Part shown: in pieces, positions 34,668 to 46,342 of the stretch
Position numbering within the stretch: position 1 is the first letter of the stretch
How the letters are laid out: the number at the start of each line of letters is the position of its first letter
Assembly: GCA_026008535.1 (NCBI GenBank)
Contig: BRKX01000017.1
Location: forward strand, 6,898,501-6,962,500
Direction of reading: 5' to 3'
Source of the DNA: Perilla frutescens
Taxonomy: Eukaryota > Streptophyta > Magnoliopsida > Lamiales > Lamiaceae
DNA: 64,000 bases
The notes under the pieces: model-generated
What the model was told of the DNA's origin: nothing
What the model saw: only the letters and a program-made list of their open reading frames with translations
The model's database searches: none
Program-made: the position numbers and the translations under genes

Positions 34668-36976
34668 ATGGGACACCATAAGCTACCTTTGTTTTCAGTT
34701 GAGAATTATGATAACTGGAGCAGGAGAATGAAGGCTCTTCTCTGCTCAATTCATGAGAATATGTGGGAAGTTATCGAAGATGGTCCAATTATAATCATGA
34801 TGGACAATGATGCTCACATGGTTGATATCAATCAACTAGCAAGGATTCCAAAGCCAACTAATCTTCTCACCAGTGAAGAGAAGAAGTTAAAAACTCTAAA
34901 GTTCGTTGCTCAAGCCACATTATTCCAAACTCTAGATGAAGATAGAATGAAGGACACAAAGAACTGCACAACTGCCAAGGAGATATGGTACCTACTAGCA
35001 GATCTATGCAAAGAGTCCGAAGCCATCAAAGGAAACAAGCTCCAACTGGCAGTTGATAGATACGAATCCTTCAAAATGCAGCCAGAAGAGTCCATCTCAA
35101 GCCTTGAAACCAGATTTCTAGGCATCATCAATGAGATGAACAACCTCGGGAGGAGTTATCCCAATTCTGAGATAAATTCCAAGATATTGGATAATCTCAC
35201 TGAAGAATGGGATATGAAAGTGATCGCTACAAAGGAATGAAGAAATCTAAATAGCATCACTCCAAGGGAACTATTTGGTTCTCTCAAAGCTCATTAGCAA
35301 GTCTAAACCGAATGAAGGAAGCTTCAACATCGTCAGCTCAAGATGTAACTTTCTACGGTGAAAGAAACCGGTTTAGAGACACTCGAGGATGGAACAACTT
35401 CCGACCTAGGAGCTCACCAGCCAAAGAAAATCAAGGCGGATCTTCAACTGAACGAAAAAGAGAAGCAACTAAAAAGAAGGAGAATCTAATTGAAGACATC
35501 AATGATCAAATCCAATCAGTTACCAGGTTGCTAGAAAAGTTGAAGAGAGTTCGGGATAAACAATCAGTTCCACCTCAAACTGATGAAATCCCCAAAGATG
35601 AGAGAACTCATCAACCAATTGAACGGTCAGCTGAACCATTCAGAGGTGGCAACCGAAATCTTGGAGAATGTTTTCACTACCACAAACAAGGACATTACAG
35701 ATTTGAATGTCCATAACTCCCTGAAGACAAGAAAGTCAAGGTGAGGAGAAGCTTCTTCAAAAGAAAAGCAATGGTTGCAAATCTTGAGAATGTCGTGCTA
35801 GATGATTCAGATTATCCTTCTAGAATTGATTCTGACGGCTTCAGCTCAGATGATGAAGCGCTATTCTGTCTCATGGCTGACAATGATGAAGAGGTTAGTA
35901 CAGCTGATTCTCAAACCTCTTTCTATCATATCAATGAAGCAACTGTCTCTAGTAATGAACTTGATATGAAACTTATGATGCTAGAAGATCAATTAGCTTC
36001 AATATCTTGCTTGCATGTTGAACTGAAAGATGAAAATGATGAACTGAGAAATAAAGTTAGAAAACTGAGCATTGATCATGAAAGATTGAATTATCTTGAG
36101 TCTCAGTTTATAGAATTTGAAAAATTGAAGTTAAGAGTAACTCTTAAGTTCAAAAAGGGATCTCAAACTTTAGATGAGATATTAAATCATCAAAGAACTG
36201 GAACTAGTAGCTCAGGGCTAGGATATAGCAAGTTCACTGCCCTAGAGAAAGGAAAAACAGTTGCTCAATCCAATGATAAAGGAATCCTAAAAGGGTTTAC
36301 TAGACCTTATGATCAGCTAGCTGAGTCAACCAAGGGCAAAGGAATATTGAAAAATCCCCAAACTCAGCCTAGACAATTTGGTCAGTTCTACCAACCAAAA
36401 ACACCAGGTCAGCTGAAGCCCAATTTCCAGCCAAGACCATCAGTTCACTCAAGTCAATCCACTCGTCCAAAGCCTCCAGTTCAACAAAGGCCACCATCTC
36501 AATATAGAATGCCGACAAGGCAAACTGATAGATCAGTTCATTTTAAGAAAGACCAGTTTAGATCTCAAGCCTACCCTATCAAGCAATTTAATGAAGGCAC
36601 CTCTAGGAGAGATCAAAGAAACTTATTTCAACCTTATCATCACTACAATGAGTATCTGGACTCCAGAAACGAACTAAGAGCTGATCCAAAAGGGTTTAAT
36701 CCAGTAAACTGGAAACACACAAGGCATTGGCCTGATAGAAGAACTCAAACATCTCGAGATAATTGTATGTTAGTTGAATTGTTTTATCCCACTAACTTTC
36801 AACGCATGTATCATTCAACTGATTCTAGAAGAGTTGAAAGAAAGTCAAAACTGATCAAACGATCCAAATCAGTTGATTCTCTAAGTGATAAAAAGCCAAA
36901 AGTTTGGCAAGTTTGGATTCCAAAAAGCTTGATGTATCAACAAAGACCCGATATGAAATGGGTCCCTAAATGCTAA
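34668..36976 (+). pseudogene. gag: copia-A gag with long C-terminal extension
   Basis: ATG at 34668 (MGHHKLPLFSVENYDNWSRR), the usual start of a copia gag_UBN2-type domain, which runs to about 35300 (ILDNLTEEWDMKVIA, ELFGSLKAH). Stops at 35238 and 35295 and a frameshift before 35312 break it. The knuckle at 35672-35713 reads C-x2-Y-x4-H-x4-C: the second zinc-binding Cys is Tyr. After a TAA at 35714 the same frame stays open to 36974: acidic segment, a coiled-coil helix (LDMKLMMLEDQLASI, VELKDENDELRNKVRKLSID), then Gln/Pro/Arg-rich disorder ending in WVPKC. Such an extended, coiled-coil-bearing gag is reported for Sireviruses. Confidence 0.85.
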
Positions 36977-36979
36977 TCC

Positions 36980-37354
36980 TTGTTTTTGCAGGACAAGAGT
37001 ATCCTATCTATGAAGAAAACCAAAGACATTTGGTATCTAGATAGCGGGTGCCCCAAGCATATGACCGGAGACAGAGAAGATCTCGATGGTTATGAAAAAG
37101 TCAAAGGTCCACTTGTCACATTTGGAGATAACTCCAAAAGCCGAACCATTGGAAAAGGGTTCGTAGTCAAGGGAAAAGTAGTAGTAAATGGAGTCTCTCA
37201 CGTGGATGGACTGAAGCACAAACTACTCAGCATCAGCCAGCTGTGCGACAATGGCTACTCAGTTGACTTCACTAATTCCTGCAGCATAAGAGACAAGTCA
37301 ACTGGAGTAATGCTTCTCACTTGGCATAAGGAGAGGCAACATGTACATTGTTGA
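36980..37354 (+). pseudogene. copia-A protease
   Basis: Same frame as the gag extension, after the TAA at 36974. Carries the copia protease core DIWYLDSGCPKHMTGD with catalytic Asp-Ser-Gly, then VTFGDNSKSRTIGKG and LLSISQLCDNGY. A frameshift near 37330 puts the following integrase in another frame. Confidence 0.88.
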
Positions 37355-40289
37355 CTGGTCAACCGGCTACTAAGAAGCTTTCTTCATTTCAAAAGGATCA
37401 ACTGAAGCAAGCTGGCTATGGCATCGACGACTGAACCACCTCAACTTCAAAACAATCAACTACCTAGCCAAGAAAGAGTTAGTTGAAGGGCTTCCCAAGG
37501 AAATATACAAGAAAACAGGCGTATGTGGGCCATGCCAAAAAGGGAAGTAGGTGAAGTCATCCTTTAAAAATAAGAATCATCCACCAGGAACAACTGACTG
37601 CCTTCAACTGCTACATATGGATTTGTTTGGTCTAGTTAGACCACAAACCCCAAAATGCAAAAGATTCACTCTTATAGTAGTTGATGATTACTCAAGATAT
37701 ATATGGGTAGAATTCTTGAGGAGCAAAGATGAAACTTATGACAAGCTAACGGCACTGATCAGAAGGCTACAAACTGAAAAAGAAAGATCAGTTCAAAGGA
37801 TTCGCTCCGACAATGGAACTGAATTTATAAATCAGCAAATGATCAGCTTCCTCAACCAACTTGGAATCACTCATGAACACTCAGCTGCAAGAACTGCACA
37901 ACAAAATGGTGTAGCCGAACAGCGTAACCGGACACTCAAAGAAGCAGCTCGAGCAATGATAGCTGATGCCAACATAGCTGAAGGGTACTGGGCTGAAGCA
38001 GTCAACACAGCTTACCATACTCAAAATCAAAGTGCCATTGTAGCCGCACATGACAAAACACCTTATGAGCTGTATACGGGTCGTAAGCTTTCTATCTCAT
38101 ATTTTAAAATATTTGGCTATAAATGTTATATTCACAACAATGGCAAGACTCAATTGAAAGCTTTTAGTGCTAAAGCTGATGAGGGAATATATCTTGGATA
38201 TAACTCTTCTCATGCCCAAGCTTACAGAGTGTTCAATAAATGAACTCTTGTTATGGAAATAACATGTCATGTGGTATTTGATGAATTTGCTAATGAGTAC
38301 AGGAACAAAAAAAGAATAAACACATCAGTTCAAGTACTATCTAGTGAAACTGAGAACTCGCAGGACTATATGGATCACATTATTCCAGAGCGGCTTGAAG
38401 TTTCACTAGAAGAAGGCAATAAAACTGGTACTAAACCAGTTGAGAACAATTTGGTCAATGAAGACACAAATCGTGCTGAGACCATGAACCCCACAACTGA
38501 AACAGGGGGAAGAACTGGTGAAAATGCCGAACCAACTGATGAAAGGGCAACTGATGACGTCACCACAGAAGAGCCAGCTGAAGCTATCTTGCCCAAATGG
38601 CTCAGAAGCCATCCAACTGACAAGATAGTTGGTGATCTAAGAAGTCGAATCCAAACCAGAAGTTCAACTGAGCATGCATTATTCACATGCTTCATATCTC
38701 AAATTGAACCAACAAACGTCAAAGAAGCCTTAGAAGATTCAGACTGGATCATGCCCATGCAAGAAGAACTGAACCAGTTCACAAGAAATGACATATGGTT
38801 CCTTGTTGATAGGCCAAAAACCCAGAAGGTCATTGGTACAAAATGGGTTTTCCACAACAAACTGGATGAACAAGGAGTGATCACAAGAAACAAGGCTAGA
38901 CTGGTAGCCAAAGGATACTCACAAAGTGAAGGGATCGACTTTGATGAGACATTCACACCAGTTGCAAGATTGGAAGCCATCAGACTGTTCCTAGCCTATG
39001 CAGCTCACTTCAATTTCACAGTCTACCAAATGGATGTCAAGAGTGCTTTTCTTCAAGGAATGCTCAAGGAGGACGTGTATGTTAAGCAACCGCCAGGCTT
39101 TGAAATTGGTGATCAAGTCTACAAACTAAAGAAGGCCCTCTACGGACTGAAACAAGCTCCTAGAGCGTGGTATGAAACTCTCACAATATTTTTGTTGAAA
39201 AATGGGTTTCAAAAAGGAGTCATTGATCAAACTCTATTCCGAATAAAATGATCAACTGAGATCTTAATGGTTTAAATTTATATGGATGACATAATTTTTG
39301 GATCAAAAAGCAAAGTTCTATGCACACGATTCGCTCAACTGATGCAAAGCGAATTTGAGATGAGTATGATGGGAGAAATGACATTCTTCCTAAGACTCCA
39401 AATGAAGCAGCTGAAAGATGGGATCTTTATCAGGCAGGCGAAGTACACCAAGGAGCTAGTCAAGAAGTTTGGAACAAGTAAATGAAAAACTCTCAAGATT
39501 CCCATGAACACATCAGTTCAACTAACTCTTGATGAAGAAGGAGAATCAGTTAGCCAAACATATTATAGAGGAATCATTGGGTCGCTACTTTACTTAACAG
39601 CTAGCTGGCCAGACATCTCGTATTCAGTTGGTCTATGCGCACGGTTTCAAGCTAACCTAAAGAAAAGTCATCTTGAAGCAGCAAAGAGAATTATCAAATA
39701 TCTCAAAGGAACCATAAATCTTGGATTGGGGTATCCCAGAGATGACAGTTTGAGTCTAATTGGCTATTCAGACTCAGACTTTGGTGGATGCAAGATCGAC
39801 AGAAAAAGCACTAGTGGAACATGTCAGTTTTTAGGAAGCAAACTGATATCCTGGTTCAGCAAGAAGCAGCACTCAGTTGCTACGTCAACAACTGAAGCAG
39901 AATATGTAGCTGCGGAAAGCTGCTGTGCTCAGATACTCTGGATGAAGCAACAGTTGAAGGACTACAAAGTCGAAACTGAAGAAGTACCTATCTACTGTGA
40001 CAACAATAGTGCAATTGCAATATCCCAAAATCCAGTTTTGCATTCAAGAACTAAGCACATTGACATAAGACATCACTTCATCAGAGATCACATCGAGAAA
40101 AAAGACATATGTATCAAATATGTCAACACTGAGAAGCAGATAGCTGGCATCTTCACCAAACCATTGCTTGAAACAAGGTTTATGGAGCTATGCATACAGT
40201 TGGGACTACTTGAGCTAGCATCACAGGATGAAGATGATCAACTGGAAGATAAACGTCAAGAATCCATTCCAGCTGAAGAGAGGAACTGA
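37333..40289 (+). pseudogene. pol: copia-A pol: integrase, reverse transcriptase, RNase H
   Basis: One frame of about 985 codons broken only by six stop codons (37371, 37548, 38241, 39249, 39273, 39483). Order: gag_pre-integrase (LWHRRLNHLNF, zinc finger ending CGPCQKGK), integrase core (LHMDLFG, RSDNGTEFIN, QNGVAEQRNRTLKE), linker, reverse transcriptase (KWVFHNKLDEQG, YQMDVKSAFLQG, catalytic YMDD at 39279-39290), RNase H (SDSDFGGCKIDRKSTSG, TEAEYVA, CDNNSAIAIS). Integrase before reverse transcriptase defines Ty1/copia. Copia-B retains Arg (CGA) and Gln (CAA) where copia-A has TGA 39249 and TAA 39273, so these stops arose by C-to-T change. Confidence 0.93.
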
Positions 40290-41078
40290 ACCAAAAAGGC
40301 GAGAAACTGATCAGTTGGACACATAAGTCATCAGTTTGAAGTAAAAGTAAGAAGCTGTGGAGAGAAAAGTAAACTGGAGATGATCAGTTTACTCCATGAG
40401 CTCAACTAAATCATCAGTTTAATTGCTGAAACTGATGATCCAGTCAGCTGTGCAGAACATACCAGCTGCAAATTGATCAAACTGATGAAGGAATCATAGG
40501 AACTGGAATCAACTCAAAAGGAGATATTAGTTCAAAAGACCAGCTGAAGGAGAACAGCTGAACTGAGAAGCAGCTGAACGAAGGTCCAAGCAGTCAAGAT
40601 CAGTTCGGAATTGATGAGAAAACATCTCAGTTGGAACTGATCAACAGAAAGATCATCAGTTATAGTTGAAGCCAACTGATGACGTAATCAGTCTCAAGCC
40701 AAGGAGAAACTGCTAGAGAGAAAAGATAAGTTCAAAAAAAAAAAATTCAATAGTGAAAACGGTAAAAACACGTGTCACTCAAATGTTACCGTTGAACCTT
40801 CTCTCTCTCTCTCTCCTCATTTATCCCCAACGGATAGAAATGAAAAGCCAATCGACAGGTCGATTGAATTAATCCGACCGTTGAACTTAGGCATACGAAA
40901 CGTCATAACCGTTGGATGAGCCTAATCTCTCTATATAAATAAGGTGGCTGAATTCTCGAGATAAGCTTTTCGATTTTCACTGTAATATTTTCCTATCTAC
41001 CTCTCGTCAAAAGCAAAACTCTTCAACCCTGAAAGATCAATTCCTCAGCCTCTCAAATTAAGCACTCTTGGAAGAATC
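40290..41078 (+). promoter_or_regulatory. Promoter-like region upstream of downstream ORF1
   Basis: Non-coding. 40290-40740 is dense in CAGTT/AACTGAT words in both orientations. Then come an ACACGTGTC G-box at 40768, CCGTTG (MYB-type) words at about 40790, 40879 and 40910, a CT microsatellite at 40801, TATATAAAT at 40932-40940, and a pyrimidine- and A-rich leader to the ATG at 41079. TATA-to-ATG is 139 bp. In copia-B the equivalent distance is about 125 bp. Confidence 0.6.
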
Positions 41079-43460
41079 ATGGATCAAAACCCAACTCGCA
41101 GAAGATTCAATTTCTGTTAGTCCGGAGAAGACTCTAAAGCCTTCTGTGAAAAGCTCGATAGAGACAAGTTTTTCAATCCAGCCGGATTCCTTCAAGCCTG
41201 CAAAGGTTCTCCTCTCAGTAGAATGATCGTCGAAAAGCTTTCTCAGGCCAAGCTGAAGAAGTTCCTGAAAGTATTTCCAGAACGGATTTACACAGAATCA
41301 GTTGCTGAATTTTACTTAAATTCAAATGGATCTTCAAATCCCAAAGAAATCAGATCGGAAGTAAGAGGACAAGTTATCAACGTGACAGCTGAGTCTCTGA
41401 GCAACATGTTCGATCTACCCAACAACGGACTCAAGCTGGAAGACGTTCAAGTCAATTTCCAGGAAGCTTATGATTTCTGGAAAAAGGAAGGCGAAACTCA
41501 ACCATATAAGAGCAATCATCTCATCTCAAAGCTGCAAAATGAATTTCAGGTGCTCGCTGCCATCGCCTCAAAGATAATGGTAGGAACAACTGGCAGTCAG
41601 TCTGAAATGTCAGCAACGAAGTACAAAATCTGCGCCGCCATCTACAACCGAATGGAGATCAACTAGGCACAATATTTCTTCGATCAGTTGAAGAGATATG
41701 TCGACATCATCGAGAAAGGTTAGGATAACAAGAAATTCCCTCAATGAATTGGATATATCAGTCGGGTCAGCATCATTCTGGAGAAGCAGTTTCCTTGGAT
41801 GGCTGAGGAAACAGAGTTCAAAACTATAGTCAGTAATGACTTCATTTCGAAACCTCTCAAAATTGTGGAGATTGATCCTGAACAAACTGACCAACCAAAG
41901 ATAAAGAAGGCTGCAGTAGAAGGCAAGGGAAAGAAGCCAATTACTGATGACTCTGATGATGACATCCCTATTGCTCAGAGATTCAGGCAACAAAGCTTAG
42001 TTGCCACCAGAACTGACATCATCGGACAATCATCTAGGCAAGCAGCTGTCAGATCAGCTCCAAAGAAAAAGCAAGCTGGTCAACCAAAAAGGAGAAGAAT
42101 CTTACTTTCTCAATCAAGAAGGAGAAATGAATCAAGCCCTATACAAGATCTAACAATCCCACCAAATTTAACTGTTGAAGATACAGCTCCGTGCGAAAAT
42201 CCAGAAGATATCATCCCTGCAAGAGGGATTCCCCATAAAGGAGTTGGAGCTGATTACTTCCAAATGACGTGCCTACTAATACCTCAAGTTGAAGGAAATA
42301 TAAGAGCCTACTCACAAGGAGAGTCCGTGAAGAAATGGGCTGATGAAACCACACAAAAGCACATGGCTCAACACTATGCCCAGGAACTAACTGGTCATGA
42401 GGATCTCTTTCATACCTTGACCAGATACATGTACTGGTTTTTGTGGAGACACGTATATCAGTCAGAGCCTTTTCTCTCATTGCTCGTATTCCATGGAATG
42501 AGCTTCTGGAGGCGAGAGGAAGAATGGAGTCTATGGTGGACGGATAGTGAAAATGCTGGGATCACTAAGGGCAAACACCTTATGAGGCAGCTACAGCTGA
42601 GGAAAGAGTGCTCAAATCCAGCTGAAGGATCGATGAAAGATGTGTTTGATGAACTGTGCAAGATTCAAAGATTAACATTGCCAGTCATCACTACAGAAAT
42701 GGAACAAGAAAGATGGTCGCACCCCCATGTTCAACACAAATGGCTATTCAATCAATTAATAAAGAAATCACAAAGCCATCAGACTGGACAACCATCAACT
42801 GCCGTAAGCGATCAAACATACAACCCAGTGGATAATATCATTGATGAGGTGATGAGAGAACTTCACTCTGAGAAATCACCTCACGAAGCTGAAGTTGAAA
42901 TCAACATTATTCCTGAAGAGTCAGAAGAATCAGCTGAGAAGACTCATCAGTTTGAAAAGGCAGCTGAGACCCAGACAACTACCTCACAAGATCCAACTGC
43001 TGAGAAAGGAATCACATCATCTATTCCTCCAGCTGATCCAGAGCCAGCTCATACAGACAAGTCAGCTGATCAGTCCGGTTAAAAAAATGATCAACCTGTC
43101 TACCAAACAAGTGTGGAAGCAGATGAGATATACCACACAGTTGCTTGCGAGGAACTTGTTGGAACTGAAGCAGGAGAGGAAGCGGACTCTAGAGCAGTTC
43201 AGTTCAACGCTCAACCGAGCAGTTCAATAGTCCAGCTCCCTCCTTATTATGAAGAGCTGATCCAAACCCTGCAGCAACAGGTTAAACTGCACACTAAGCA
43301 GATCAAGCAGCTGCAAGCCCAACAAAGACTCTAGTCAGCTGAAACTGAGTCAGCAAGCAGTGATGAGGATGAAAAAGATGACAGCTCAGAACTGATCGCC
43401 AAGAGAAGAAAAACTGATCACAAGAAGGACAAAGTGGCTGATCAAGTTAAACATGATTAG
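41079..43460 (+). pseudogene. copia-A downstream ORF1 (plant transposon protein-like domain)
   Basis: ATG at 41079 (MDQNPTRRRFNF), then one frame of 793 codons to TAG 43458, with stops at 41118, 41664, 41721, 41745, 43080 and 43332. Domain 1 (about residues 12-230) has the pattern V-x-E-F-Y-x-N, V-R-G-Q-V-x-N-V-T, M-F-D-L-P and a helical ASKIMVGTT region, resembling the 'putative plant transposon protein' family (PF20167). A basic nuclear-signal-like cluster follows (KKKQAGQPKRRR). Domain 2 includes DLFHTLTRYMYWFLWRHVY and VFHGMSFWRREEEWSLWW. The C-terminus is acidic/Ser-rich with a short coiled coil (QTLQQQVKLHTKQIKQL) and KRRKTDHKK. It is paralogous to the next two ORFs. Function unknown; not an obvious envelope protein, since no signal peptide or membrane span is seen. 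Confidence 0.75.
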
Positions 43461-43796
43461 AAAAGCCCAAAGTTTACTTCTTCTTAATTGGAGGTCCTAC
43501 CGAAATTTTGAAATAAATGTCATCCTTTTGATTTCAAATAAATGTCAAGCTTCACATTTATTTTGAAATTTTGACCGTTGCAAAATAATGACACGTGTCA
43601 AAGTCATTAATTGCCAACGACCAAAAAAGACCAGAGGCTAGTACCATTCCAACCATCATATCTAAGAGTCTGTCCAAACACTCATAAAAAGCCCCTCTCT
43701 TTCAAACCTCTCAAAAAAATCCTTCTCCTCCCTCAAAATTAAAAATTGTCTCTCTCAAAGATCTTGAATTTCCTAAAATCTCAGTCAACCTCAAAG
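43461..43796 (+). promoter_or_regulatory. Promoter-like region upstream of downstream ORF2
   Basis: Has GACCGTTG at about 43572, a GACACGTGTC G-box at 43590, a weak CATAAAAAG TATA-like element at about 43683 and a CT-rich leader. The G-box and CCGTTG pair repeats the arrangement before ORF1. Confidence 0.5.
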
Positions 43797-45831
43797 ATGG
43801 CTGAATTATCCAGATCTTCAAATTCCTTCAAAGAGCAACTTATGAGAGATAAATTCCTTGATAGGAAGAAATTTCAATTGATTCTAGATGAATCAAACAA
43901 TCCAACCATTCTGTCCAATCTTCACAAGATAGAAGTTCTTCACTACCTGGAAACACCACAAAAATTCTTTAGACAAAATTTGGTGAGTGAATTTCTGCTT
44001 CAAGCAAAATTATCTGCAGATGGCAAGATAATATCATCAATGATTCAAGGTCGACTGCTACACATCACTGCGAAAACAATTCCTGAAGTGTTTCAACTTC
44101 CACAAGAAGGCCCATCCGTGCAAGAGCTAAAGGAATCTGCAGAGTCATACTGGAGAGAATGGAAAGCTTCAACCTGCAACAAGTAATTCAGTTTTACAAC
44201 TACCAAAACTGACCTCAAGCCCGAGTATGGAGTTCTACTTGACATAACGAACAACATGATGTTCGGGGCCATTGGAAGCCTAAGTCAACTCACTCAAGAG
44301 AGATATAAAGTTATGAGTCACCTTACTGAAGGACGACAAACAAACTGGGCAGAATTTGTCTTTCAACAATTCAAGCATCAAGTCATCGAGGCCTCTGACT
44401 CAAAGAATCTGGCAAATTTAAGTCCAAGGTAGGACTTGTTCTAAGAATGAGCAAAATACTTGAAGACCTACCAAAGCTTCCAAGTGATGAATCACTACCA
44501 GTTCTCATTTCCGACTGGATCCCCAAGAAAGGAACTGCCCATCTTCAGTCATTGAAGAAAAAGAGAAAAGCCAAGGCCAAGACGAGCAACCATAGTTCGA
44601 GCAACTCAACTGCCAATGTCGTTCATTTTCCAAAATTAAAGAACGGATCACAAGTTGATTTCCAGGTTTGCTCTGATCCAAATGAGCTTATTCCATTCGT
44701 TGGAATCTCATCCAAACTATGGAGCGAACTACTTCAGAGGCACATGCCCTCCTCTCCAGCTGACTGAAGAAAATATTCACACTTTCTACAGTGGTGAATA
44801 TGCAGTCAAAGGTGCACAAAAGGAAGTGACCAATCTCCTTCTCACTCACTTTGCTGTTGTTGCACAATGTGACCAAGAGTTGTTCAAACAACTCTACCGG
44901 TACTTCTACTAGTACAACTGGAGAGATTCTATGTCCAGCCAATCTCATTTTCTTCTAACTGTCTTTCATGGCATGAGCTACTAGCAACGAGAAGAAACTT
45001 GGAGCATTAAATGGATAGGATCGTCAAATCCATTTCCTCCAACTATTGTGCAAGTCCAGCACATCATGAATCACCAGCTTGTTAACAAGATTCCAGCAAC
45101 CGCCTTATTAGCAGAGTTCAAGACCAGCATCATGCCTCAAGTAGTTAGAATTGCAGATCAACCAGTCAACTACCCAACTGGCTCGCTTTATCAAAAGCTG
45201 AACTTTGATAATTTATCAAGTCAGTCAACTGAGCTATCTCGACAAACTCCACATGTCATCTAAAGGAGAGACCCCCATCTCTCACATGCTAAAGTCATGG
45301 CTTCTTAGAAAAATCCAAGGCATGCTGATGAGAGCGATAGTGATGATGAAGACACTGCCACATCACCAAGTCTCCTATCTAAGAGCTATGTGACTCAACT
45401 GCTCACATCTAGCTCAAAAGGCGCACAGTTGCTTATAAAAAATGATCAGTTTTGGTCATTGCCAAAGGGAACTTCACAGTCCCTCAGTCAAAGGATGAAA
45501 AAATCATCAGTTGCCATCCAGCTTCACCTTCACCAAGCCAAGAGGACAGCAAGGCCTGAACTGCCAACGAACAAAACTACTTCCAAAGGAAGCAGTGCAG
45601 CTACTCCAGCTAGACCCTTCAAGAAGCGGAAACTGTCTACAGAAAGTCAAGCAACTGATCAAGATAACTGATCAATTCAGTTCCGTTGCAGCTGCAGCTT
45701 CAGCCAGCTCATCAGATACAACTAAGAACCAAGACTCAACTGATCATCCAACTATCGAGCAATCAATCAGTTGGACTATATCCCAACTGAATCCGGATAA
45801 GTTTTTTTTAATTTCTCAAAGCTTATTCTAA
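43797..45831 (+). pseudogene. copia-A downstream ORF2, decayed paralogue
   Basis: ATG at 43797 (MAELSRSSNSFKEQLMRDKF). Domain 1: LVSEFLLQAKL, IQGRLLHITAKTI, VFQLPQEGP, and after a TAA at 44184 TQERYKVMSHL and RQTNWAEFVFQQFKHQ. Then DWIPKKG and a basic KKKRKAKAKT cluster in a shifted frame (44447-44767). Domain 2: CDQELFKQLYRYFY, then TVFHGMSY and REETWSIKW around two stops. A Ser-rich tail runs to about 45831. At least two frameshifts and several stops. It aligns with ORF1 and ORF3 through both domains. Copia-B keeps a recognisable copy (58180-60089). Confidence 0.7.
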
Positions 45832-46342
45832 ATGAATTGTTACCGTTGCGATTATGAAATTTCTTATATTATACTCAACGGTTACAATTTGAAAATAGGA
45901 TTCTATCTCACAAAGTTGCCATTAATATCTCTGCATTGATATTAAAACAACTCTTCAAAGAGGAGAAGGAAAATATAATTTTTTAATGAGATATAAATAG
46001 CAAGATCTGCAGAAAATATTTTGCTATTTATGGCAACTACCCTATTTTCAAAATCGCTACTTTTCAGCCACAAGATCATAAAGTTACTTAACAATCAAAC
46101 GGCTGAGATGCAAGCATCATTAATTCAGCTAATCATCCATCAAATCGGATGGCTGATCAGCTAAGAAAAGCAATCGAGTGCCCTCGATTCCTGCATGCAA
46201 AGCTGAATAAATATGTGCAAAGAGATGAAGGCTCCGATCATCTGCAAACCCTTTCTCTCTCTTGCTTTGATCATCTACTAGCCTTCTCTCTCTCCTAAAA
46301 AACACTTGCATATCTAAACTAAAACATCATCTTTTTGCAGAT
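45832..46342 (+). promoter_or_regulatory. Promoter-like region upstream of downstream ORF3
   Basis: TACCGTTGCG and CAACGGTTAC (MYB-type words, opposed) near 45841-45890, ATATAAATAG at 45991-46000, and a CTTTTTGCAG acceptor-like site just before the ATG at 46343, suggesting a leader intron. The identical ATATAAATAG is present in copia-B at 53921-53930. Confidence 0.6.
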
